DNA of 64,000 nt, taken from CALDTK01 sp045110575 (GTDB lineage Bacteria > Bacteroidota > Bacteroidia > Chitinophagales > Saprospiraceae). This document shows positions 53,837 to 63,451 of the stretch, piece by piece (position 1 is the first letter of the stretch; each line of letters begins with the position of its first letter). The stretch is taken from positions 34,813 to 98,812 of the forward strand of contig JBGCGF010000032.1 in assembly GCA_045110575.1 (NCBI GenBank), written 5' to 3'. The notes beneath the pieces were generated by a model that was not told where the DNA came from, did not search any database, and worked only from the letters and a program-made list of their open reading frames with translations. The position numbers were made by a program, and so were the translations under genes.

Positions 53837-54385
53837 ATGAACGCCCTCTACCTCACCTACGCCACCCTAGCGCTCATCTACTTTCTGCTAGGCAAGAAGT
53901 GGGATACGAAGTGGTTGCAGCAGGGTAATTACTTGTTCTTAGCGTTGGTGGCGACTGTTATGTTGAGCAGACCAATTGTAGAATATGGAGTTGCCTATTA
54001 CTCAGGTTACTTAACTGAGCAATTAGCCTACTATGGAACAGTCTTACGTATTGGACAGGTCTCAATTTGGGTTGGAGTCATTCTCCTTCCAATGCTTGGC
54101 TTGTTCAATTATGCCAAGCGCTTTCGAGAACGAGAGAGGTTCCAATTTATCACATGGTGTCTGGTACTGAGTACTGTTCTACTGTCAGGCAGCTTTTGCA
54201 GCTTTGAGGCTCACATGTTTGGCTATCCTGTAGAACTCTATTTCCTACCTGGATGGCATACAGTACTACCTGTTTTGAGTATTACTGAGTTATGTACAAC
54301 ACTATTGGTGGGTGCTGTGATTTCTACGCTCCTTGGATGGATGTTGAAACGATTGAAAGGGCGTAATAATGAAGCCACAATTTAG
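53837..54385 (+). CDS. polytopic membrane protein, unknown
   Basis: 182 residues with about five hydrophobic helices (LTYATLALIYFLLG, YLFLALVATVMLS, VSIWVGVILLPMLGLF, CLVLSTVLLSGSF, ELCTTLLVGAVISTLLGWML) and short charged loops, ending in a basic tail. It starts 2 bp after the preceding gene, so the two are translationally coupled. I do not recognise the family. The three-gene block (52694-54385) is AT-rich and unlike the genes on either side, suggesting acquisition by transfer. Confidence 0.65.
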   Translation: MNALYLTYATLALIYFLLGKKWDTKWLQQGNYLFLALVATVMLSRPIVEYGVAYYSGYLTEQLAYYGTVLRIGQVSIWVGVILLPMLGLFNYAKRFRERERFQFITWCLVLSTVLLSGSFCSFEAHMFGYPVELYFLPGWHTVLPVLSITELCTTLLVGAVISTLLGWMLKRLKGRNNEATI

Positions 54386-54395
54386 AAGCAACGCG

Positions 54396-56912
54396 TTAAT
54401 TCGCGACCATAAACCGCTTACCTCGATAACCATCTACAAATAAAAAGTAAATCCCGCTTCTTAGCTGACTTACATCAATACGAAGCGTGGATTCATTTGG
54501 AAGCCACACGCCCTCAATCTCTACTTCTGCACAAGAATCAAGTACTCTGTATGGTAATTGACTATTGAAATTTCCAGCTGTTCGTCCTGTCACTTCCAAA
54601 CTTCCATTCACAGGAGGATTTGCAAAAATCGTAACTTCTGGACTTGCGGGAGTGGGTGCCTCAACACTATTGAGATCAAATGGTCTTGTAAAAATATCAA
54701 CGCCCTTTTGTGCTTTCGCTTCATAAGCTCGCTTGTAAACTAAGTGGCCGTCAAGTAGTTTAGCACGATTTGATGCACCGTTAAAGAAAGTTGAACTTTC
54801 AATAATTTCAAATTCAATTACTTGAGGATTATCAAGATCACTTAAAACCACTCCCTTCACAACTTCATAATATCGCTGATTAAGCGAATCAACCTGTATT
54901 GCATAAAATTCAGATAGAATTATTGTATCACTAGGTCTACCTACCTGGATCAATGCATCGTGATACTTCCATGCTCCACGCGCTAAGAGGTCTTCTGTAC
55001 CTAAAGTTTGAAGAGGAATAACCTGAGTAGTCGCCTGCCCTCCACTCGACGGCGTAGTCGTTACTTCTAGATCTAATCTAGACCTTTCAAATAAATGCAC
55101 TTCACCATTCAACGACTCTTGAAAAAGAGATGACACTGAAGATGTAAATGGAGCAACACCTAAGACACTTTCAAGACGCCAATCGGAGCCATCTATATTC
55201 CACGAAATAAGCCAAGGATTCGCTTGTTGCCCTGGCAATCCACCATGACCGTGCATCAAGATCCTCCCTTGCAATTCCGTAATAGCATAGATACGTGCCG
55301 CATATCTCAATTCTCCTGAAGCATACTCTGGCAACACGAGACTTACCTCTTCAAGACCTTGGGGACTACCCGTTTTTAATACGAACCGATATCCATACTC
55401 AAGATGAACAATGCTATTCTCAAGGAATGGCACCTGCAGCCAGTCTGCTACGCCTGTGGCATTTGAAGGCCCTACATCATATTGCTGCAGCATAAAACTG
55501 GAGGCACTCCCCACAAAATGGAGCTGGGCATTTTCTCCTATCAAACCTGGAGGACTAACAAATGCAGACACACCAAGAGCAGGATGATGCACCCTATGTT
55601 TTTCATTATAAATTCTCGAAATAGTTGATGCACACCCCCCTACAACATACGCTTCAATAAGGCTTGAATCCTGAACGGATGCAGTTACCATGTCAAGCAC
55701 AATTTCATGCAGCTCCGCGCGATTTATCGCTCGAATTCCTAATCGCCCTGGCGCAACCAGCGAAGTTGACAAAAGCTCCCACTGATTGCTTTGAGCAACA
55801 ATAGTGTACTCTATTTCCGCTGACCTTCTTGGACCAGAAACCACTCCCCAAACCGGCGATGCAGAAACAGGTGAATCTTCATCAAGCCTATTGATCGCCA
55901 AAATATGATCGCGCTTCTCTCCTAAAAAAGTTGACAAAGAAGCTTCATAGGGTAATGATTGTGTTCGACTTGGGACATTTGCCCGTCTTTCAAAAAAATC
56001 AATCTCGTTCGCTTCACATCCAAATAGAATCGTCCCTTCGTCTACATCGGGAATACTTACCGCCGAAATCGTCGAAAACCTTCGATCACGATCAGGTTCA
56101 AATACCCAAGACCTACCGCTGGGCAAATCGATAAGGGAGATAGGGCCATTGATATTCCTGTTGTCCCTAAGAATGCATGTCCCTCCTAATCCATTGGACA
56201 CACTGAAGTAAACGCGATTATTAGGCTCGACTGCATCTTCTAAAACAGTAGCAACAACATTAACGGTATCGAAAGGCAAATCACGTGTCCAGGTTACCAA
56301 GTCTGGCTCAATTATCCGAAGCAACGTTAGCCCGGATGCTTGCCAAAAAATATTTTCATACCGGCCTTCAACTCGATATTGAAAGGTATCGACCTGCGCA
56401 GAATTCGGAAGGACCGTCCCTAAAAGAGGAAGATAACCCGATCGACGCGCTAATAGAAAGCCCAGCCGTCCTTGATCGAAATCGTAGACAATCTCGTTGA
56501 GACCAGCTTTAGGTGCAAGTATTTCCGATTCCGCTGCTTTGCTTAAGTCAGCATTGAGCTGTATAAACTTCAGCTTTACGTCTGGTAATTCAGTCTTAGT
56601 ACAAACCAACCACTCTGCAGGTCCGTCTCCACCGATCCAAAATTCGTCGTACGCTTCAGGATCCACGAGCGACGACAAAGGAGCCCGCAAGGAGACTTCT
56701 CCGAGGCTATCGAAACGCCACAGCGACAGTTCATCCAGTTCGTCTCGAAATATCGCTAAGGCCCCTCCGTCACGGCCTGTCCCCAACAACACTACTTCAG
56801 GTACTTGTGGAGCTAGACCGAGCTCATACTGCGCGTACTCAACAAACCGCTGCCCATAGCTCACAGACATTGAAACAAAAAGAAGGGCAACAACACGTAA
56901 AATGGTATTCAT
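54396..56912 (-). CDS. T9SS-secreted large protein, possible beta-propeller
   Basis: From ATG 56912 the protein has 838 residues with a signal peptide (ALLFVSMSVSYGQ); a GTG upstream would add 17. Long stretches of repeated strands (for example LWRFDSLGEVSLRAPLSSLV) recall propeller proteins but I cannot assign a family. The C-terminus is a T9SS-type sorting domain (about 760-838, EVTIFANPPVNGSLEVTG to RGKRFMVAN), with the usual NPxxG changed to ANPPVNG. No catalytic motif was found. It ends convergently with the 53837 membrane gene (11 bp between stops). Confidence 0.7.
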   Translation of the reverse strand: MNTILRVVALLFVSMSVSYGQRFVEYAQYELGLAPQVPEVVLLGTGRDGGALAIFRDELDELSLWRFDSLGEVSLRAPLSSLVDPEAYDEFWIGGDGPAEWLVCTKTELPDVKLKFIQLNADLSKAAESEILAPKAGLNEIVYDFDQGRLGFLLARRSGYLPLLGTVLPNSAQVDTFQYRVEGRYENIFWQASGLTLLRIIEPDLVTWTRDLPFDTVNVVATVLEDAVEPNNRVYFSVSNGLGGTCILRDNRNINGPISLIDLPSGRSWVFEPDRDRRFSTISAVSIPDVDEGTILFGCEANEIDFFERRANVPSRTQSLPYEASLSTFLGEKRDHILAINRLDEDSPVSASPVWGVVSGPRRSAEIEYTIVAQSNQWELLSTSLVAPGRLGIRAINRAELHEIVLDMVTASVQDSSLIEAYVVGGCASTISRIYNEKHRVHHPALGVSAFVSPPGLIGENAQLHFVGSASSFMLQQYDVGPSNATGVADWLQVPFLENSIVHLEYGYRFVLKTGSPQGLEEVSLVLPEYASGELRYAARIYAITELQGRILMHGHGGLPGQQANPWLISWNIDGSDWRLESVLGVAPFTSSVSSLFQESLNGEVHLFERSRLDLEVTTTPSSGGQATTQVIPLQTLGTEDLLARGAWKYHDALIQVGRPSDTIILSEFYAIQVDSLNQRYYEVVKGVVLSDLDNPQVIEFEIIESSTFFNGASNRAKLLDGHLVYKRAYEAKAQKGVDIFTRPFDLNSVEAPTPASPEVTIFANPPVNGSLEVTGRTAGNFNSQLPYRVLDSCAEVEIEGVWLPNESTLRIDVSQLRSGIYFLFVDGYRGKRFMVAN

Positions 56913-57123
56913 AACTACTAGGCTAGTTCTAAAAGCAACTTGAACAAAAGTAAGTGTTACCAAGGAGCCTCAATAGAGAAGGCACGATTGACACGCAATA
57001 CGCTCAAATACAACACCTTAGAAGCTGCATGCTCAGATCAAATACCTAGCGACAAGCGTTTCGAAAACAATACCAGCTCATTTCTTCGTTACCAACTCAG
57101 CCTATTTGCGAAGTCACTACCCA

Positions 57124-58731
57124 CTACTGCAACACTACGCGCTGCAGGTGAACCTCCTTACCAGCGACAACTCTTACCGTATACGCTCCGGGCACCAAGC
57201 CGCTCAAATCTAGCTGGTGCTTTGCCCATCCGCCTTCTGCAACGAGTGGGCCTTCTCGCACTACACGACCATCGGCCGCCACGATGGAAACGCTAGACGC
57301 TTTCGCTCCTTCTGTAAACACCTCACAGTTTACGGGGCCGTTAGTCACAGAAGGATATACTCGGAAATAGTGACGACTAATGTTTCGCACCTCACGAATT
57401 AAACTGTGGGTAAACTGGCCATCAAAGTCTACAGCACGAATGCGATATAAGTTACTCCCAGTAGCAGGAAACTCATCGTCATAGCTATATACTTCAGCGC
57501 CTGTAAATGCAACGCGATCAATCGGTTCCCATGTTGACTGTCCTGTAGATCGCTCTACCACAAAGTGGCTGCTACCTTCAGAATCGGCGATCGTCCAGTT
57601 TAGGCGATTGACTTTGCCATCGGCTGCAGCGGTGAAATTGACCCAGTTGAGCGGTAATGGAGCAGCATCGGTAATCGTCCATTCGTAAGTGAACACGTAG
57701 TTCGCATTTTTCATACTCAAAGTCGTAAGATCCGAAACCCTCACCAAGAGAGTATGTACGCCCTGCGTTATCTGAGCAGTAGTAACAGTTACGTTTTCTA
57801 CGCCTGTAGCAATCTGATTCCCGTCCAGTTCCCATTCGTAGCTGAGGGTATTCGGAATAGGCTTCACTGAAGTGATACTGAAGTTTAAATCAGCATTCAA
57901 AAAATCAACATTGGCTGTGGACGGAGTAGTCGTTTCTAACGGACTGACATTCTGATAGATGGTCTCAACGGTTTGCTCCTGACAAACAGAGCAAAACGGC
58001 TTATTGAGAAATTCCATCATACACTGCCCGTTAACGGGTTTGAACGTACCGCTGCTGCGTACAAATTCGCCCACACCGTTCGTTCCAATCCAGTCGTCCC
58101 ATTTTACATTTCCAGCGTTGGACTGACTTGTAATGTTAGGCCTTTCAGAATTATTCCCTGAGTTGTACTCATCCCCAAGGCCCATGAAAGAGTGCCCCGT
58201 CTCGTGCAACGCTAAATCACTTGCGGAAATAGCAGTACTGAAAACGGCAAAACCACCACCGCCACCTCCGTAGAAAGGAGTATTCACCACCACTAACTCC
58301 TCATCGGCCGCAGGATAGTGAGTAGCAATTTGCTGCGCGACTTTTGTAGAGCTACAATACAACAACCTGTGAACGTTGTTCCCCCAATGAAAGCTAGCAT
58401 CTAAGGCAGTGTTTACAGCAAGCTGGGGATGAGCGCTACCGCCATCGGTAGAAGGATGGTCTGCCCCACTTTCTGTACTTACCACATCGATTGTGTGAAC
58501 ATTGAAGAAGTCCGTGTAATTAGAAAATGGAGGCTCGTTGAAAAAATCAGTAGTGATCGTAGAGGCATCAGTAGCGAACTGGGGAATCTCCGAAGCCATG
58601 TAGCCATCACCAAGAATCACGAAGTTGATGCGCTTGGCATCAGGTCCAGCGTTTTTAATCGTAGTGACTTGTGCTGTTAGAACAGGCGCTGACAAAAGGA
58701 GCAGTCCAATGAGTGTAATTACATTTTTCAT
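57124..58731 (-). CDS. T9SS-secreted M64-family metallopeptidase
   Basis: From ATG 58731 (MKNVITLIGLLLLSA) the protein has 535 residues; a longer frame to 58800 adds 23 residues and overlaps the lipoprotein gene. The M64 (IgA peptidase) domain covers about 22-270, with ILGDGYMASE at its start, HWGNNVHRLLYCSST, and the zinc site HETGHSFMGLGDEY with His176, Glu177 and His180. A PKD-like domain (about 275-370), a fibronectin-like strand region and a T9SS sorting domain (about 455-535, YPSVTNGPVNCEVF) follow. It should cut proteins outside the cell. The lipoprotein gene upstream ends 47 bp before this start. Confidence 0.9.
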   Translation of the reverse strand: MKNVITLIGLLLLSAPVLTAQVTTIKNAGPDAKRINFVILGDGYMASEIPQFATDASTITTDFFNEPPFSNYTDFFNVHTIDVVSTESGADHPSTDGGSAHPQLAVNTALDASFHWGNNVHRLLYCSSTKVAQQIATHYPAADEELVVVNTPFYGGGGGGFAVFSTAISASDLALHETGHSFMGLGDEYNSGNNSERPNITSQSNAGNVKWDDWIGTNGVGEFVRSSGTFKPVNGQCMMEFLNKPFCSVCQEQTVETIYQNVSPLETTTPSTANVDFLNADLNFSITSVKPIPNTLSYEWELDGNQIATGVENVTVTTAQITQGVHTLLVRVSDLTTLSMKNANYVFTYEWTITDAAPLPLNWVNFTAAADGKVNRLNWTIADSEGSSHFVVERSTGQSTWEPIDRVAFTGAEVYSYDDEFPATGSNLYRIRAVDFDGQFTHSLIREVRNISRHYFRVYPSVTNGPVNCEVFTEGAKASSVSIVAADGRVVREGPLVAEGGWAKHQLDLSGLVPGAYTVRVVAGKEVHLQRVVLQ

Positions 58732-58777
58732 AAGGAGTAGTCTTTGTCGTGATTGAGAAATCGATGATTGTAGTTTC

Positions 58778-59251
58778 TTACTTTTTAGCGCGGAGGTCAA
58801 TCCGTTGTTGGATCACTTTGCCTTCTGAGGATTGGCCCTTGACCTCTAGCCAGCGTATTCTCGAACTCGCTTGGGTTTTCAGCAAAAGCGTACGGGCTTC
58901 TTCGGGCAAAACTTCCTCTGTGATCGTGCCTTCCTCGCTAGGAACTTCGTAATGATTCGGACCAGGATATGGCATAGCCGTTTGGCGAAGAACCCGTTCA
59001 TTTGCATTTAGAAAACTAAAAAGCAATTCGCCCGGACCAGCTTCTGCAGCGGCTGGATAGTCGCGACGCAGCGTTCCTGGAGCACGAATGATGTCAAATA
59101 CGGTGAGCGTATCCAACTGCGGATCAACCTCAAAAATGACCGTCAGCACAACACCTTCAGGCGCCATTTCAGGAGTCGGAGAACTCGCTGTTTTAGAAGC
59201 GGAACAGCCGAATATTATTAGGAAGGGCAAAAGACGGATGCAGTAGGACAA
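58778..59251 (-). CDS. small lipoprotein upstream of the M64 peptidase
   Basis: 157 residues beginning MSYCIRLLPFLIIFGCSASK (TTG start; no nearby ATG), a lipoprotein signal with lipidation at Cys16. The rest (VVLTVIFEVDPQLDTLTVF, then RTLLLKTQASSRIRWLEVKG) is beta-rich and not recognised. It is the first gene of a likely two-gene transcript with the M64 peptidase. It might anchor or protect against the peptidase, but that is a guess from position. Confidence 0.68.
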   Translation of the reverse strand: MSYCIRLLPFLIIFGCSASKTASSPTPEMAPEGVVLTVIFEVDPQLDTLTVFDIIRAPGTLRRDYPAAAEAGPGELLFSFLNANERVLRQTAMPYPGPNHYEVPSEEGTITEEVLPEEARTLLLKTQASSRIRWLEVKGQSSEGKVIQQRIDLRAKK

Positions 59252-59328
59252 ACAGGTGAAGTTTGTTAGACAAGGTAAGTCACAGAGCAGCAGTATTTTG
59301 TACTAGTTACCGAATTTGGATATAAGCC

Positions 59329-59344
59329 TTAGACACGCTCTTAA
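59329..59344. repeat. solo MITE-end-like sequence
   Basis: TTAGACACGCTCTTAA resembles the right end of the MITE-like element at 40733-40748 (AGACACGCTCT core identical). No partner end is seen nearby. Confidence 0.4.
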
Positions 59345-59363
59345 GTATCCGCGCCAAAAAAAA

Positions 59364-59391
59364 TCACCGACGTTACTTAAATCGTCGGTGA
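59364..59391 (-). terminator. terminator of the 59465-61105 gene
   Basis: Arms TCACCGACG (59364-59372) and CGTCGGTGA (59383-59391) pair perfectly; on the minus strand the stem is followed by a run of eight T (59356-59363). Confidence 0.88.
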
Positions 59392-59464
59392 CACCGAATC
59401 AAAAAGATTCTAATTTATCTGATGACTACGACCTTTTTGGCGACCTAGCCATTCTAGGATAATC

Positions 59465-61105
59465 CTACTGCAACACCACCCGACTCTGATACATCTCCCC
59501 ACTCGCATCACGAGCAATGAGAGAATAGACGCCTCGCGGCAGGTGCGCCACATCAATCGTTCTAGTCAGTGTTGAAGCGCCATACTGCTCTACTACCCTG
59601 CCCAGGCCGTCAAACAAGGTTGCCGACTGAAGTGCCGACTGTCCTTCTCCGATACTGATCGAGAAGACAGCACTTGTTGGGTTTGGTTTTAGCGAAAGCG
59701 ATTTGTAAACAGCTCGCGGTGTTTGGTTTGAAGAGACTACGGTATTCTGGACGTAGTCTGTGATGCTGTCGAGGGTCATGACAGCCGCTCCAAGATCAGG
59801 ACATGGATAGGTAATAGGCGCTGGAACTATAGAAACTAAAAAATCAACTTCGAATTCATCTCTAGGGTTAAAAACCTCTTTCAGATTAACATTTAAAAGA
59901 AGCCTTTTATCCTGCGCTCTTGAGTCTTGGCATTGCAACCACGGTACATTATCTACCTCCATTCCTGAAAAAACCCAATTGGTCGGTATTGTTCCGTTAT
60001 AGCCTTCTCCTCCTAAGGTGAGCGGAAGTCCGTCCAACCAACGTGCATGAGTAACATCGAAATACTCTCCTCGGTGATTGGGGCCGGTTGTCTGAGGTAT
60101 TCCGCCCAACGAACCGTTGGACAAATACATACCCGAATTCCTAACCAGTCCAGCATCTCCATTCAATCTTGAAGAAAGCGTCTGGAAGAAAATCATCGGT
60201 GGTTCCTGCCCATAGGTTGGAATACCGAGATCACAGAGCGCTCCATTTGTACCATCTACAGGATCGATGTTATAGGCATACAGCGCGTTCCTACTTGGAA
60301 TCGAGCCAATCGCATCGTCGGTAAAACAGCCAACATCAGGATCAACCCAGAGTGACAGCGCTAAAGAATCTAAAGGCTCAAGTCCCTGATTGATCACTTT
60401 CACACTGTAGAGCTGAGCTTTCGATGCAGGATGATTGTCGGCTGTGTATGCTTGCGCCAAAACCTGCACTTCGGCCTCTAATGGACCACTTACAGATTCA
60501 AGGTGCGGACCGAAATCATTGGTAACCCACCACACCGCTTCGTCTGCGCGAAAGTCCGGGTAGTCTCCAGATTCAGGTTGATATACGCCGTCACCATTCG
60601 CATCGACAAATGGAGCCAAGTCTCGCCCGAAAGCAGAAGCAGGCATGCGTGCATTATCCTTTCCTGGCCAATCCATGATCTCAGCAATCGGCTGGTCTAA
60701 AGTACCATCAGCGAGATCGGCTAAGTGTGCGCCCACTTGATTTTTAGTCACTTTAAATGACCGACAGAAATAGGTAGAAGACGTAAAACTTCCTCCTGTT
60801 CCAACGGGTCCTGTTTGGTAATCAAAGTCGTTTGAGGCTGCTCCATAAGAAGTTACCGAACAAACTTTATCTCCATTTTGACGAAGTGCCGTGAGCCACA
60901 AGCCTCCAGAAAACACCATTGAAGTAGGCGCTGTATTTGGATAATTAAACTGTCCGTCATTCCCGTCCCACCAGAGATATAATGGATTAACAGTTGTATT
61001 TAATTCATTTACAGACAAACGTTCATCAGCAGGCCTGCACGGATTCTGTGCTGTTATATTTGATATAAAACAACACAGTAAAACAAGGGGTAGTAGTCTT
61101 TTCAT
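59465..61105 (-). CDS. T9SS-secreted protein with calcium-loop motif, unknown function
   Basis: From ATG 61105 (MKRLLPLVLLCCFISNITAQ) the protein has 546 residues; the longer frame to 61141 adds 12. It contains a clear EF-hand-like calcium loop (DANGDGVYQPESGDYPD, about 190-206) and a family-typical WWVTNDFGPH block. These are features of a widespread Bacteroidota surface-protein family with no known reaction. The C-terminal T9SS domain (about 465-546, SLKPNPTSAVFSISIG) has the canonical KPNPTS. A dispersed 14-mer falls right in that T9SS block (59685), with a one-mismatch copy at 60450. Confidence 0.8.
   Translation of the reverse strand: MKRLLPLVLLCCFISNITAQNPCRPADERLSVNELNTTVNPLYLWWDGNDGQFNYPNTAPTSMVFSGGLWLTALRQNGDKVCSVTSYGAASNDFDYQTGPVGTGGSFTSSTYFCRSFKVTKNQVGAHLADLADGTLDQPIAEIMDWPGKDNARMPASAFGRDLAPFVDANGDGVYQPESGDYPDFRADEAVWWVTNDFGPHLESVSGPLEAEVQVLAQAYTADNHPASKAQLYSVKVINQGLEPLDSLALSLWVDPDVGCFTDDAIGSIPSRNALYAYNIDPVDGTNGALCDLGIPTYGQEPPMIFFQTLSSRLNGDAGLVRNSGMYLSNGSLGGIPQTTGPNHRGEYFDVTHARWLDGLPLTLGGEGYNGTIPTNWVFSGMEVDNVPWLQCQDSRAQDKRLLLNVNLKEVFNPRDEFEVDFLVSIVPAPITYPCPDLGAAVMTLDSITDYVQNTVVSSNQTPRAVYKSLSLKPNPTSAVFSISIGEGQSALQSATLFDGLGRVVEQYGASTLTRTIDVAHLPRGVYSLIARDASGEMYQSRVVLQ
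59686..59699 (-). repeat. dispersed 14-mer, T variant, inside a T9SS domain
   Basis: GTTTTAGCGAAAGC on the plus strand, preceded by G; read as LSLK in the minus-strand gene. Confidence 0.8.
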
Positions 61106-61288
61106 GGTGGCGAAGTAATGCGGCAGAACGCTACCAATCAACAGGATACGCTTTCACAAAGCTAATATGTCACGGCTACGTCACTGGAATGAAATATATG
61201 TCGCAATCGATACATGGACTTGGCAGGTAGGTGACAAGCCTACGAGCAACGTCACGCACATTCTAAATTCAATCCCGCAGTAATCGGA

Positions 61289-62272
61289 TCAAAATTCTCG
61301 CACCACCTCCCCCACCTTCGGCATCACCAAGTCTCCCACCCTGCCCGCGGTTTTGGCGCAAGCTGAAATAAGACGCGCAGGTTCACCGACCGGCTCTTGA
61401 CTTAGGTCATATGTAGCATAATGCATCGGGAGCAATTGCTTCGCACCAGACTCCTGGAAACCTTGCCATGCTTGCTCAGGATTCGTATGCGCACTCTGCA
61501 TAAACCAGGCAGGTTTGTACGCACCGATTCCGATCATCGCCAAGTCGATGTTAGGGAAGTACTCGGCCATCTCCTTAAAATGAGGCGAATAACCAGAGTC
61601 CCCGCCAAACCAGATCGTCTTCGACTTGCCTTCGAGTACAAAGCTGCCCCATAGGCGGCGATTCATGTCATGGAAGTAGCGACGACACCAGTGTTGAGTA
61701 GGCATAAAGCTTATGTTGGGATGAGCCGCATCCGTCTCAAAACGTTGGTACCATCCAGCTTCAGTCACCGCTTGGCCTCGCTTCAACCAAGGTGTCACCA
61801 ACCCTTCCATTCCAAATGTAGTAAGCACCTGAAAGTCCAACTTTCGCGAAAACGCCTTCATCGTCGCCTCATCGGCATGATCACGGTGGTCATGACTGAG
61901 TAGCACGTAGTCCAAGTGCCCGATCTCCTCAGGTGTATAGGGAGCATCGACTTGGCGCTTTATCAGTCCGAGCCTATTGAAGACAGGATCGGTTAGAATT
62001 CGGATGCCGTCGAGTTGAATGAGAAAACTCGCATGTCCCAGCCAACACACCCAATCGCCGGACTGATGAATATCATCCTTGACCGATTGCAAACGGAAGG
62101 TATCGGCACGCTTCTCTGATGCTTGTGGATTGGACCTCGAAAGGTAGCGAACCAACTTACCGAACCCGGGATTGATAGGCCCTGCATACTCACTGAAACG
62201 CTTGCCCTCCTTAGGATTGCCCTTCCAGTTTTCCCGAAAGGTGATGAGATCGGGATTGCTTACAAACTCCAT
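61289..62272 (-). CDS. MBL-fold metallo-hydrolase, NAPE-PLD-like
   Basis: 327 residues from ATG 62272 (a GTG at 62278 is also possible). The metallo-beta-lactamase fold is typed by WLGHASFLIQ, the metal motif SHDHRDHAD (HxHxDH, about 127-132), PTQHWCRR, FGGDSGYSPHF and the late PMHYATYD. PTQHWCRR and GDSGYSP match N-acyl-phosphatidylethanolamine phospholipase D and its bacterial relatives (also called UlaG-like in some databases). Reaction in bacteria is unproven: phospholipid headgroup cleavage is the likely comparison. No signal peptide. It is divergent from the DUF2911 gene; a one-mismatch copy of the dispersed motif lies inside (61350). Confidence 0.9.
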   Translation of the reverse strand: MEFVSNPDLITFRENWKGNPKEGKRFSEYAGPINPGFGKLVRYLSRSNPQASEKRADTFRLQSVKDDIHQSGDWVCWLGHASFLIQLDGIRILTDPVFNRLGLIKRQVDAPYTPEEIGHLDYVLLSHDHRDHADEATMKAFSRKLDFQVLTTFGMEGLVTPWLKRGQAVTEAGWYQRFETDAAHPNISFMPTQHWCRRYFHDMNRRLWGSFVLEGKSKTIWFGGDSGYSPHFKEMAEYFPNIDLAMIGIGAYKPAWFMQSAHTNPEQAWQGFQESGAKQLLPMHYATYDLSQEPVGEPARLISACAKTAGRVGDLVMPKVGEVVREF

Positions 62273-62374
62273 AAACACGAGATAACAGTAACGAAAGGCG
62301 ATGCAATAACGGTCAAAAGTCCGTGTTGTGACATCAAATTGTTAATCCAAGTGCATGGAACCCGCTAGTTCCGT

Positions 62375-62382
62375 TACTTTTG
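62375..62382 (+). promoter_or_regulatory. candidate -7 box TACTTTTG
   Basis: TAnnTTTG match 21 bp before the DUF2911 ATG. No good -33 TTTG at 19-21 bp was seen. Confidence 0.5.
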
Positions 62383-62402
62383 CGGCGCAAAAAAGCACAC
62401 AC

Positions 62403-63257
62403 ATGTTTAAGACCATAGCCCTCCAAGTGATCGCACTGACGTTTTTCGCCGTTGCAACACTTCACGCACAGATCAAGACACCACAACCAAGTCCAGCTGC
62501 TGAGATCAGCCAGATGGTAGGACTTACTGACATCGACGTGATGTACAGCCGCCCAGCAATGAAAGGTCGTACGATCTTCGCTGCAGACGGACTCGTACCT
62601 TTCGGCGAGATGTGGCGCACCGGCGCGAACAAGAACACAATGATCACATTCGACAAGGATGTTATGATCGGTGGTTCTGACGTAAAAGCAGGTACCTACG
62701 CAATCTTCACTAAGCCAATGGCTGCTTCATGGGAAGTTTACTTCTACATGGACACTGAGAACTGGGGAACTCCAAAGGATTGGGACGACGCTAAAGTAGC
62801 TGCAAAGCTTACTGCACCAGCAATCAAGATGAGCGAGAAGATGGAGAACTTCACCATCATGTTCGACGAGATCACTGCAGACGGAGCAAACATGTTCATG
62901 GGATGGGCAAACACTATCGTTGTTGTACCAATCAAGGTTGGAACAGACAAAGAAGCTTCTGCAAGCATCACTCGTACACTCGCTGGACCAACGTCACGTG
63001 ACTACTACAGTGCTGCATCTTACTACTTCGAGTCAGGCAAGGACATGAACCAAGCTTACACTTGGATCAAGAAGGCAAACGAAATGGATCCTAAGTTCTG
63101 GCAACTACGCCGTCAGTCTCTTATCGAGGCGAAAATGGGCAACAAAGTAGCTGCTATTGCATCTGCTAAGAAGTCTATGACTATGGCTAAGGAAGCAGGT
63201 AACATGGACTACGTTCGCATGAACGAGAAGAGTCTTAAAGAGTGGGGCGGAATGTAA
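62403..63257 (+). CDS. exported DUF2911 protein with TPR-like tail
   Basis: 284 residues from ATG 62403 with a signal peptide (IALTFFAVATLHAQ). The DUF2911 body (about 20-190) has the recognisable YSRPAMKGRTIF, PFGEMWRTGANKNTMITFDK, GTYAIFTKP and the NWGTPKDWDDAK block. The C-terminal 90 residues are a TPR-like helical repeat (YYFESGKDMNQAYTWIKKAN). DUF2911 proteins are periplasmic, widespread in Bacteroidota and of unknown function. Codon use is very biased to CTT/GCA/AAG forms, as in well-expressed genes. A strong terminator follows at 63307-63343. Confidence 0.9.
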   Translation: MFKTIALQVIALTFFAVATLHAQIKTPQPSPAAEISQMVGLTDIDVMYSRPAMKGRTIFAADGLVPFGEMWRTGANKNTMITFDKDVMIGGSDVKAGTYAIFTKPMAASWEVYFYMDTENWGTPKDWDDAKVAAKLTAPAIKMSEKMENFTIMFDEITADGANMFMGWANTIVVVPIKVGTDKEASASITRTLAGPTSRDYYSAASYYFESGKDMNQAYTWIKKANEMDPKFWQLRRQSLIEAKMGNKVAAIASAKKSMTMAKEAGNMDYVRMNEKSLKEWGGM

Positions 63258-63306
63258 TCCCCCCCTTCTGGTTTAGCGTGCAGTAGTGCGCTTATCTAGA
63301 AAATGT

Positions 63307-63343
63307 AAAACGCCCGTTCTGACACTGTCGGAACGGGCGTTTT
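63307..63343 (+). terminator. strong hairpin terminator after DUF2911
   Basis: Arms AAAACGCCCGTTC (63307-63319) and GAACGGGCGTTTT (63331-63343) are perfect, with an inner GAC/GTC pairing, then GCGTTTTACG. Confidence 0.9.
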
Positions 63344-63451
63344 GCGTTTTACGATCATCGGGTGCGAACGATCTGATTTTGCATGCTTTAGCTTGCAATA
63401 TTATGGCGCCCTAAAGCACGCTGAACCAGATCGTTCCATTACCTTTAAGTC

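Noticed and set aside
58877..58896. GGTTTTCAGCAAAAGCG as another copy of the dispersed motif
   Set aside because: Needs an insertion and more than one mismatch; left out of the count. The same holds for 61840-61853 and 39282-39294.
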